From Cyprinodon diabolis (Eukaryota > Chordata > Actinopteri > Cyprinodontiformes > Cyprinodontidae), in contig CM060076.1 of the NCBI GenBank assembly GCA_030533445.1, forward strand, positions 5,522,501 to 5,586,500: a stretch of 64,000 bases of DNA. Reading direction: 5' to 3'. The notes beneath the pieces are model-generated. The model was not told the origin of the DNA, made no database searches, and saw only the letters and a list, made by a program, of their open reading frames with translations. The position numbers were made by a program, and so were the translations under genes. Below, piece by piece: positions 14,201 to 26,000 of the stretch (the stretch's first letter is position 1; the number at the start of each line of letters is the position of its first letter).

Positions 14201-17200
14201 TTGAAGTTCAAGAGCAAATCATTATCGAAGGCTTTATTTTTATCATGTCTGCATAGGTGAATCTCCTAGAAAGTGTTCAACTCTAGTTATAAGCTAAGAT
14301 TGTTTGGACATGTTTCAAATAAACTTGGAAAAAATTGCTGTAAATTGGATCTTAAGGGTTTTTTGTAATGAGCAGCCTGTCATAACGAAACATTTCACTA
14401 GAATTTCATTGATAGATCAAAGAAAAACAGTGAAGATAGAAATGTTTGACAGCCTGATGTCAGCTTCATGAATGCCATTCCCAAAGAGCTGCTTCCTACA
14501 ATAGATGATCAACTGGATGTTGATCTTTCAGGTCCCGCCTCTGCTCTTTGATGTAATGTGTTTATGAAAGAATAAAAAATTATTTCAGATACTGCTCACA
14601 GCTGGAAATGCTTTTTATGCCTATAAATTCTTTTTGTCCTCCATTTGTCCATGTTTATATGCTAAAATATGTAGAAAAATAGCAGTGGAAGTGTTTTTTA
14701 ACAACCTCCAGAAATCTAAGGATTTTTTTTTTTTTTGCTTAGATTACAAAATTAAATGATCATTGTGTATTTAAACACAAATACACATATTATTCTACCT
14801 AACATGTACTTCCTCTACATTATTTTAAAAAATAAAGGCCAATTGATTAGTTTAGTTCCATTAAAAAGTATAGGCTTAAATAATAGACAAAACCCAAACA
14901 AATAAGGATGGAGCTTCAATTTTTTTTCTTTGAATTTTTTTTTTTTTTGTAAAAATAATAATTGCAAAACACATTTGCTAACATTTTCAGTTTCGAAACC
15001 TTTTTAAGTTAGATTAGATTTTTTTATTTTCAAATATTTATTTTCTTATTTTCATAAAATAGTTATCAGTTTTAAATCTTTTCTTTTAAGTTTCCATAAT
15101 AATTATCAGTTACATTTTTTTTCTAATTTCTTTCAGTTTCTAATATTTTTTTGTTGTTTTTAGTTTACAAATAAACATTTTTCTCCAAATATTATGTCTC
15201 CAATATAGGTACATAAACAGGTTGCTGTATTTGACTCTTTTAAAATGTTAGATTATTAGTTTCAGTGTAAAATTGTGACCCTTTTTGGATGCAGATGGAG
15301 TCGGTGTCTCTGGCTCCACCAGGGCTTCAGGTTGGGGAGCCTCTGGCTCCTCCTGTTGTTCAGGTGGAGAAGGTTCTGAAGGAGGTGGCGTCATAGGCTG
15401 CACTGGGGGCTGATATGGTTGATAGTGAGCATAGAACGGCTGCATTGTTGGAGCAGGAGGCTGCTGCTGATATGGAGGCTGTGATGGTGAAGCTGCAGGA
15501 TGAACAGTCACAATCGGAGCGGAAGGAGCTGAAAAAAAATAAAAAAACATTATTATCATGATGAGCAAGAGGCTTCTCATAACCTCAGTGCATGTTAAAA
15601 GATAAAAGTCACTCTGTTAATCCCACATCAGGGAAAATACCTGACATGGTCGGAGGAGGGTAGGGATTGTCTGTCACAATGTGATGAACTGGAAAATAGG
15701 GACAATTTCATCAAACAGACAAACTGTTTTCTTTATGCTGCAACCACTCATTTACAGTTTTCAAGCATCTCCTGTCTGGTATTATCAGACAGCATTGCTG
15801 GATTCTGGGTGACCTACCGTACCATCCTGGGGGAGCAGGGCAGTAAACTGGAGCAGGTCTGCAGGGACTGACTGCAGAAAAAAAAAATGGAATGCATATT
15901 AAAGTTTCTTTATGTAATCATAACTGAACCCTAAAAGACTCTATTGAGGTTCATTTACAACATTTACAAGTCTATTTTCTTTCATACAGTCAAAATGTAA
16001 ATGTTCAAAATTTTAGGTTAATCTTCAATTTTGTCATAAATGCTGAAAAAGTTAACAACAAATTTCAAAAATCGACATATTTTTTTCTGTCTTTAAAAAT
16101 CAATTGAAATCTCTACATTTGAAGTAAATACTGGCTTAATAAGAGGCATATGTGTTGTTATTATGGGTTTACCTGTGCCTATACAGCAAATGTTTATAAC
16201 CAAAAATTAACATTAATGAAAAAAAAGATAAAATGTCCTTTAATCTTTTTTAAAAGGAATGTAAATATCTGGTTTCTACTGTTAATAACAATGGAGCAGA
16301 TCATTGCAGAGTTATTATGTTAGTAATGGGTGTGGCCATGTGTGCTTTAAGAAGCCATTCAGTTCAGTGTCCTTGGATATTAGGAAAAATACACAACTTA
16401 AACATCAATCAAACTACTTTAAAGCTCAGATAAATCCAGATATAAATTATATTTGATTATGATCCCCAATTTCGTCAATAGAATAGATATTATTTTTGGG
16501 TCAAAATGTCCCTTTTCTTCTTTCCTTTCAGCATAAGTTGCATGTTTTATTTTTTATTTATCAGGAATAGGTAAAAAAGATTGAATAAAACAAGCAAAAA
16601 CTTCTTTATAGTCACAAATTACAATGAAAAATGCATTTGTACTGTGATTATTTTTTGTTAGTAAACTGATAAAAAAAACTACACTTCCAACCAATTATAA
16701 CAATGAAAATCTATTTTATCCTTTCCGTACCGTCTTGCGTTGACTCTGTAGCCTGTTCCTGTTCTTTGGCTTCTGTCCCTAGTGATGAAAAACAATCCAG
16801 TAAAGGAAAAAAAAGGAATTTTATTTTGTTTGTTATAACTGTCTGTCTTTAAATTTGCAGTATTCATTCCTTACCTTTTTTTGACATCCTGGCCCTCGCT
16901 TTGATCTTAGCTGTTGGAAGGAAGTTAACATGTTTTCATTTTTTAATCAATAGAAAAAAGTTAACAGGCAATAGTTTTTTTAATATGTAAGCATGAATAT
17001 TGCAACTTGTTTTTTAATATCCTGACTTATATTTCCACATACCTTTCAGAAGAGGAGCTAATCTTCGGATTCTTCTGACTTTTGGTTCCTGAATCTGCAT
17101 TCTAGGAAGAACTGGATCAAACATTGGAGCATAGTTGAAGCTACTGCGCCTTAAATTACTGTTAATAACCGATATGACATAAAAGTAATTAGAGTTACCT

Positions 17201-19989
17201 TGCCTTCTTGGCTTTTCATCTGTCTTCTTTATAGCTTCCTGTTCTTAAAGTAAAATAAGAAAAAGGAAAAAAAGATAAACATTTTTCCAAAAGATACCTT
17301 TCAGTTTATAAATAAACCATTTTATATAATTATAAGAATATATTTTTGAGAAAGGTTTTAGCATTTATTGAACGGCAAAGCTTTCTTTGTGTATTTACCT
17401 TTTTTCCGCCGCACAGCTGACACCCTCCTGGGAGCATCTAAAAGGTAAACTTGAAGTTAAAATCTCAAAGGTAAAAAATGGTCTAGATGTTGATCTACTT
17501 TTGACATTGAACAAAAATAAATTTAATGCTGTTAGACAAAAAAAATTCTGACTTTTCTCTCATAGCAGGATATCTGAACAACAATCTTTTCCAACTTTTA
17601 AAACAAATCTATATCATGGTTTTCCACAGAGCAATTGGCGTGTTCAGACTTTTTGAAGAGCAGGGGCAGAAAAAAAGGAGACATAGAGCATCCTCGCCAC
17701 TTTAGAGGACACTTTAACACGTATTTCAGCTCGCAAATGGGAACTTTAGCGCTGATTCGCTCTCATTGGGGCGCTTTAGCACACGTGTCTTGGCTCCCAA
17801 GGGGGGCCTTCAGCACATGTGGCTCCCTAGGGTCACCTAGCATGTGTCTTAGCTCCCAGTGGCACTTTAACACCCACTTTGGCTCCCAAGGGTCATTTTC
17901 GCACTTATCTTGGCTCCCAAGGAGGCACTCTTACATGCATCTTAGCCCCAAACAGGGCACTTTAGTACATTAGGGCTCCCATTGAGGAACTTTAGCATGC
18001 TTTTTGGCTCCTAAGGGGGAACTTTAATGTCAGTCTTGGCTCCCATTGGGGGTGTGTTAGAATTAATTTTTGTTCCCAATTCAATTCAGTTTATTTCTAT
18101 AGTACCAATTCCCAACATATGTCATCTCAAGGCACTTTACAGTTCACCTTATCATATAGTAAAATTGATTAAAAGTTTTCTATCTAAGGAAAACCAGCTG
18201 ATTACATCGACTCATTGACTCGAAGGCAATCCCTCACACTAAGCATGCTTGTAGCGACAGTGGAGAGGAAAAACTCCTTATTAACAGGAAGAAACCTCCA
18301 GCAGAACTAGACTCAGTGTGAGCGCCCATCTGCTGAGGCCAACTGGGGTTCAAGGAGACAGAAGCAGACATTGAAAAAGAAGTAGAGAGGCAACTGTAAC
18401 CCAGCTCCCCAGGCGGCCCTGTCCAGGAAACACAACCAAGGGGGGACTTAAACAGACTTAAACATGTGTTTTTTAACAATTGGATGATACTGCGCAAAGC
18501 AATTTAAACTACCTTATGGGGAGTATTTTGCGGAAGTAACCTTAACTCTTAGGTTTTTTACATTTCTTCTTGTAAAAACAATAAACTTGATCGAATTTAA
18601 TTTATCAAATGTGACAGACCTACCCAAATGATGCATGAATGGGCAATAGAAAACAAACAAACAGTCCTCAAAAAAATCAAGCTTTATCCGATTGGTTGAT
18701 ATAAACATCAATCTTCAAGGCTCAGCATCAATTCTCCATTTTCTTTAGATCTGTTTTTTTTTTTTTTGTTAATTTGATTCAGCATCTCATCAACTCTTAT
18801 CAGCTTCCTCTTCCTGTATCCCCACAGCATGATGCTTTCACAGCCAGGTTTTATGTGGGGATTGTGTGTTTGTGATAATGTGCAGTTTTCCTTGTTTCTA
18901 CAATGCTTTACAGCATAGCTGAATTTAAACTGACAATACCATGAAAGCAGTGTGCACTACTTACTAAATAGAGGACTTATATGTATTCAAATTTTAAGCA
19001 GTATGAATATTTTTCCCAAGATACTGCACATGTTTATATTACTCCCCCTCACTTGTAAATATATTCCACTGTTCATAGTTATATGAGCAGATAAAACATG
19101 CATTTGTGCAACAGGCTTTCTGTTATTAGTTATCCATGAATAAGAACAATAACTGCATATAAAGACAAACCTTTTTTTTCTGTAGTCTTGGAAACAGCCT
19201 CTGTAGCCTTTGCAGAGTGCATACAGGGACACTCTGAAATCACAAAGCGGAAAATTAAATTTACTCTCCAAATATGATAAAAACTTGGCTCCTTAGGCTC
19301 CATTTCTAACCAGCTGCTTTAGTCTTTGGTGTTTCCTCCTCTGGTTCAGGCACAGGTTTAATCACATCCACTGTTGCCTTTTCCTCATCTCCATCTTCAT
19401 CATACTCCTCCTCTTTATCTTCAGATTTGTCTACAGATTTCCGAGGCTTAGAAACAGGTTTTTCAGCTTCTTCCTCCTCATCTTTGTCCTCAGTAGCAGC
19501 ATGCTGCTGGGTCTCTGATGGGAACCAAAGAACAGCAACACTGAAGTTGCACAGTTCTAAATAAACCAGAAGACCCACTTAGGAGTGATGGAAAGTTCTG
19601 ATATGGTTCTACCATGTACATTTAAATGCATTTATTCAATTATAAATCAAATCTGTTTATTTTACGTCTTTATCCCTCTATAAAAAAAAGTTGGTTATGA
19701 AAGAGTGATCATATGTTCTCGCTCTTCTTCTCCAAACCTAAAAGGAACCCAGAGTTTGTCATAGAAACCATAGGATCCATACCAGCTTCTTCTGTTTCAT
19801 CCTCCTCTGCCTTGTCTTCATCAGCCTTCTCCTCCTCAGCATCATCTGCCTCAGTCTTTGCTGCCTCCTCCTGGCTGGTTAACGCCGCCGCTATAGTGCC
19901 TTCAAATAGAGTACATTAATCATTGAAATACATTGGGAATATAAAGGAAGAAATTAATCAGATATGGTCTATTGGGGGTTTTTGTGTCA

Positions 19990-20036
<47 letters not shown>

Positions 20037-23000
20037 CAACTTATTTATATTTGATAAATATGTATTGAACCCTGAGGTCAGAGCTACAGAATTTCAGGAG
20101 ACCCATCTGCAGGTTGTGGTAAGTTCTTTATTTAAAGCCCAAAGAGTAGCTAGCAAAGAGTAGACGTCTGTCAAGATTTTAGAGCACTTTATGCTTCCCA
20201 TGGGCGGTTCTATATAGGGGCCATCGGGGGACAGTGCCCCTGTAGATCGTCCTGGCCCCTGTTATGGCCCCTGTTCTGAAGACATAATACTAAAAGAAAT
20301 TCTAATGATAATATGTGCTGAAATAGACATGGTTAGTGATAGGTCCTGTGGATCTATTTCATTTTTTTCATTTAAAAAATATGTTGTATTAATTATTTAA
20401 AAACAATAAGGTGATCACTTCAGTGGTATTAAGATAGGATCCCAGTTTAAGATAGGATCTGCTGTTTTTTTCAAAACAAATACAAAAAAAACACTCACAT
20501 TTTTACAGCTAAATTTATCTGTTTTTTTTAGTTCTCATTCTGATATTATAGAAAAACTGTAATTTTAACTTAAATTAAGTTAGAAATATTTAAAATTCCT
20601 GAATTATTCATTTATATTGACCTAATATCCCAAATAATAGCGTTATTTGATCTTTTAGATATTTATATATCTACGTGATTTTTTATTTTTATTTTAATGG
20701 TAATCCAAATTAACATTTTCAAGCCAAAAATTATTATTTTCAGTTGGAAGACATATAATTTTAATTAAACCTAACTGAATGGAAATTTTACTTCATGCAG
20801 CTATCTTAATATATTTGAATCCCTTGGCCTGTTTTTTTGTTAAATGCTTTACCGTGCTGGCCCCCCCAGCCCCCTGGTACATTTGGTCTAGAACCGCCAC
20901 TGATGCTTCCCCCTGTTGTAAAGCATTCTGGAGATTCGATATGGAATATATCATTATACTTTACCTTCCAGGAAACTTATCAAACCTAAATACTGTAGAG
21001 AAACTATGCAGGTTTGTAAAAGTCTAGGTGAGACACCACAGCCAATCAGGCAGATCAGTTTAAGACGTTCCTGAGTAGGAACTCAATCTGTTTTTCTCCA
21101 TGCTACACTCCACTGATGCAGTAATTTGTGTACGAGGATCCTTGACCAAATAAATGCATATACAATGCAGAATGAGTCTAGACTTCTCAATATTTCTCAT
21201 TTAAATTTTTTTTTTTTTGTAAAGGTGGATTTTCATATAATTTTACATAGAAATTCATAGATTCAACATTTGCATCAAAACATTTTTTTCTAAAATAATA
21301 GATCCACAGAACGTAAAGAGTGATGCAGAATTAATGTATTCTGCAACATTTGCTGAAAATAAATAGCAATATCTAAAATTTTGATGGGTCCCAAATATCT
21401 GGTTAAGATGCCAACATTGACATGAAATGATTGTGCACCAATAGGAATAGCAGAATTAAGTTTCTTCTGACGGTGCTCAGATCCTAGTATCTCCATTATA
21501 GAGCTGAGGAGTAACTTCTTCATAAAATAAGCAATAAGAGGCCGAGCAAAGGTCAAGTTTCAGAGCAGTGGTGTCGGTTTAAGGGAGCAAAGGGCTCAGA
21601 AGCCAAAAGGAGGTTGCTGCTTTTCTTCTGAACTGGTCAGTTCAATATTTTGGTGGTTATCATTACCATTAGTGTACCTGGCATCTGGTTTGCAAACAGT
21701 GTGGAAGGAGAGAAGGTGAGCATAAGCCTGCCACTTACTGGCCAGGAAGAGTTAAACTTGCAGCCATTATCTTTAATGGAAACAAACACGCAAAACATAA
21801 CATTTTGAATCTATGATGAGGTAAAATAAATTCCAAATTTAGATGTTAAAAGTTAGAATCTTAAATGTTGTTTTATCTTTTGTTTTTATCATCCGATAAA
21901 TGCTCTACCATACCTGCAAGGACCAGGTCATCAAAATCTTTATCATCATCGTCATCTTCCAAGTCTTCATCGAAGGGTTCCATTGCTTCATCGACGTCTT
22001 CCTCAGTGCCAACAGATGTTTTCATCTTTTCCTCTCCAAAGCTGGTCTCTGCCGAGCTCGTCTCAACGTCCTCATCTTCGTCAGTCTCGTCTTCGTCACT
22101 CAGAGAGTCTTCATCCAGTTTCAGAGAGCTGTCGTCATTGTCATCTTCATCACCTAACACACCGCTGTCTGAGCTGACAAAAGGAAGAACATCTTCCTCT
22201 TCTACTTCTATTTCATAATCATCATCATCATGATCATCATCATCTTCAACAAATTTATCGAGATCTTCAGCATCTTCATCATCATCAAGGTCGATGGGGA
22301 TGTCCCTCTCATACTCGTCATCTCTACCTTCATCTTCATCATCTGCAAAATGTTCAGAGGAAGCAACAGAGACGTCGTCTGATTGGTCCAGATCATCCCC
22401 GGTATCTTCATCTTCTTTATCAGTGTCTTCAGAAATCTTTATGTCTTCCTCATCATCGTCATCATCAGATGGTAGATAAGATAGATCTTCCTCGCTTGTA
22501 ATTTTAATATCTTCCTCATCGTCACTAGTAATGACTGTGGGAGGAAGATCAAGATCTAAGTCATCCTCAGTGTCCTCTAAGATGACATCATCGCTGTCTG
22601 ATGTTGCTGCCAATTTGTCATCTTCATCATCTTCCTCGCTGGGCAGAAGTGCGGCTTCGCTGTCTGAGGAATCGACAAATGCGTCATCACTGCTATCATC
22701 TTCTAGGTCTTCATCTTTGCCATCATCCTCCTCAGGGAGCGTGACATCTTCATCGCTGTGTCTGATGGCTACTGGAACGTCTGAATCGGAGTCTGGAGAC
22801 AGAGCCGCCTCTTCGTCGTCTGAGGTGGAAACGGGTTCAGGAGAGTATTCATCAGAGGCCTCATCTTCCTCACCAGCAGCTGTGTCTTTTTTCACTACTT
22901 TTTCATCATCATCTTTTTTTGCTTCCTCCTTCACATCATCTTCATCTTTGGGCTCTACTTCAGCAGATGGATGAGCTTCATCATCTTCCTCCTCTCCATC

Positions 23001-26000
23001 TTCATCTGTCTCCTCCTCTTCTGCCTCAACTTGTTCGGCTCCTGCTGCTTTCACTTCTTCTTCTACTTCGTCCTCCTTTTCATCCTCCTCTTCCTCCACT
23101 GCCTCATCTTCTTCATCGGCTGCTTCCTCAGACTCAATTCCTTCCTCCTCTTCATCTCCTTCCTCCTCCTCTTCCTCTGCCTCATCATCTTCATCTAACT
23201 CTTCGTCCTCCTCACCCCCCTCATATTCCTCCTCATACTCCCCCTCCTCATAATACTCCTCATCTTCCTCATAATATTCTTCATACTCCTCCTCATATTC
23301 CTCTTCCTCATCATATTCCTCCTCCTCTTCCTCTATTTCGTCTCCATCCTCCTCTTTTTCTTCCTCCTCAGCAGCCTCTTCCTCCTCTGCCTCATCCTCA
23401 TCCTCTTCTTCTTCTTTTGATGTTTCTTCTGTCTTTTCTTGTATTGTTTGAACTTGCATTTCTATAACTGTAAAGAATCCATGTATTCAAACATTAGCTG
23501 AATAATATTTCACTAACAGAAAAAAATAAAAACTTTCTTTAGAAAATACCTGAAGAAAAACCTCATTGTTACAGTTCTATTGTTTGCACACTTTCTCTGT
23601 TTCCTCATTTTTTTGCTGTTAGCACATGTTCAGTAGATTTCTTTATTTTTATGTGCAGTACCATTTACAACTTTGTTTTGGGAGGATTTTTGCAGGGAAA
23701 AATACATGCTATTATTTTTTTCTTAGTTTTTTATAAAAAAAATGTATGTAAAAGTTTTACAATGCACCTTTTGTCTGCTGTGAGTGTAACAGTGATGTGC
23801 AGGCTGCTGTCTTAGAAACTGTGTGGTATAATTTTCATCCTTAAAATGAGTTACACATTTCAAATATTTTCATTAGCCTGACTTATAGTTAGCTATTTCC
23901 AGTGCACACATTTAGTTAACTTTGTCAGTTTGTTAGATTTTTGTTAAATGCAATTGATTCTTTTCTTTTTCTTTGGGCTCCAGCTTTCTTCTCAATTGGT
24001 GGTTAAAGGCTAATCAGCGGGTCACACCATTTTTTGTAATAAAAGGGACATTTGTTTATTATTTGTTTAGATATTCTTTGTTTGGTATAGTTTTGTTAAT
24101 TTGTTCAATTTAAAAGATAGTTAGTGTCTGGCCAGTATTTATCTATTGGATTAAGTTTATTTGTTTGTCAGTCAGTTATCCCCCATGTGTGTCAACAGTG
24201 GTCTGATCTGAAACTATTTAAGTTCCCCTTATGTCTTGTTTGATAGGTCAGTTTGTGGTAAAGCTCTTTATGTTAGTACCTGAAATGAAGTCTGTTTTGT
24301 TTAGCTCTGTTTTTGGGCCCAATTTACGATTTTTTTGAAGACTTTTTGAAATGAATTAAGACCTATTTTGAAATTATTTCCTTGGTTTTCTGGTTGGTTT
24401 GTCCAAATCCCAAAGTAAAGAGAAGAATCTAAAACATGTGTTATTTCCCATAATCATCATCATCATGATTGTGTTTCACACAGAGCTCATTCGTGTTCAA
24501 ATTGTTTTTAAAAAGTGTATTAATCTGATGTTTTCTTGTTATTTGCAAACAAAATAGACATCTGAAAGGAATTCATGTCGTTTTAATGGAGAAGTTAGAG
24601 TTTTGCTGGAGAATTGAAGGGTTTTTAATATTGTGGGCATGTTTTTTTTTTATTGTGTAGATTTCTGAGAATATGAGGCCTGTTTATAGAGAATAGGGGC
24701 AAACGATCAAGAAGATTTGTAAATTTTTCCCCCGAAAAAAGCACATCTAACCAACAAAGAGTCGTGAATGGTGCTGCATATCCCAAACTTCAATTTACCG
24801 TACATGTGGTCACAGCAAAAAACAATGATTGCCTCCATTGAATCAATACAGAAGGTTTCCCTTTTCAAAGGTTTCACCTTTTTCTTCTCCACATTTGATT
24901 TCTAACCGTAGAAACTCTGGTAAATGTTTGCCCATATGATGCATCTTGTACGACGTCACGACTTTTAAAACAACTGTGAGTTCTTTGACAAAACAGGACA
25001 TTTTCCAAATTAAAATTGTGACAGTTGGAAGAGAATTGTGTTTGCTGTTTAGACAAGAGTGTGATTTAGGAATAATTCAAGTGAAAAGAGAAATATTTGT
25101 TTCATAGTTCAGCAGAAACTGCTTCAAACAGTTTGTGCAGGAGTTACATGTTGTGGTCATTGTGTCTTAAATCCCAGTTTCTGTGTGTAAACAATTGAGA
25201 ATATTATATAGACTGTATATAGTCTTCTTTATAGGCTATAAAGAAAGTACAGCAACACATAAATCTTCTAAGTGCATAAAAATAAATTTAAGTAATTTGG
25301 ATATGTAACATGTCTTTTCGTCAATAATAAATGCTATATTGGCTTTAGTAATTTCCAATAGATTTATGTCTCCATTAGAAAAACAATCACATTTAAGTTA
25401 CTGTATTTATTTTTGGTTTATCAAAAATAAATGTCAAAAGAGATCATTTATATTCAGCTGGTACACTAGAGACCTAAATTGGTTTTATGTTTAAGGTTTT
25501 TAAAACAGGGTTTAGTAGTTCTTAGTGATGCATTTATGCAGAACATACGTACCTTTACTTCTGGGTGGTAGAAATTCTCCTGCATAGAAGCAAATAAAAA
25601 CATTTTAAAAAGACAAGAAATAAACACATGCTGATCTGGGTCAAGGAGGCTACCATGTTTATTCTCTTTGATGTGTTATAAAATCTATATCTAAAATCTC
25701 ACATATATGAGGGGGGTGTTAAAGTGTTTGTTAATAGCTATTGAGGGTGGAAAAGCATAACAATTAAAGACAAGTGATGAAAGTCTACTGGGGGGGTCCA
25801 AAACATCACCGACAGAGGGCCAGAAATCCAATACCTTTCGGTTTCTTACTCTGCACCTGAACTTCATCATCCTTCCCCTCCTCCTCCAACCATCTGGACT
25901 CTTTGAAAAGGTCCATAAATAAAAGAAGCTTAGATGTAAAAAGCTTTCAGATATCAGATCAGCGGTTCCCAAACCCAGTTTGATCTGTAAACTCCATGAA

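Noticed and set aside
15529..15580. ATG-initiated extension ([19 protein letters not shown]) of exon 18, resembling a signal peptide
   Set aside because: It is the intron polypyrimidine tract and acceptor read in frame; the tttttttcag acceptor explains the junction better.
21865..23467. Serine- and leucine-rich plus-strand ORFs (for example 147 and 182 aa) opposite the acidic exon
   Set aside because: They are mirror translations of GAA/GAT-rich coding sequence on the minus strand, and none has domains or splice context.
25691..25972. 93-aa minus-strand ORF with basic frame [17 protein letters not shown]
   Set aside because: The overlapping phase-1 frame gives a triadin-like acidic/basic exon with acceptor and donor, so the long ORF is an off-frame reading.
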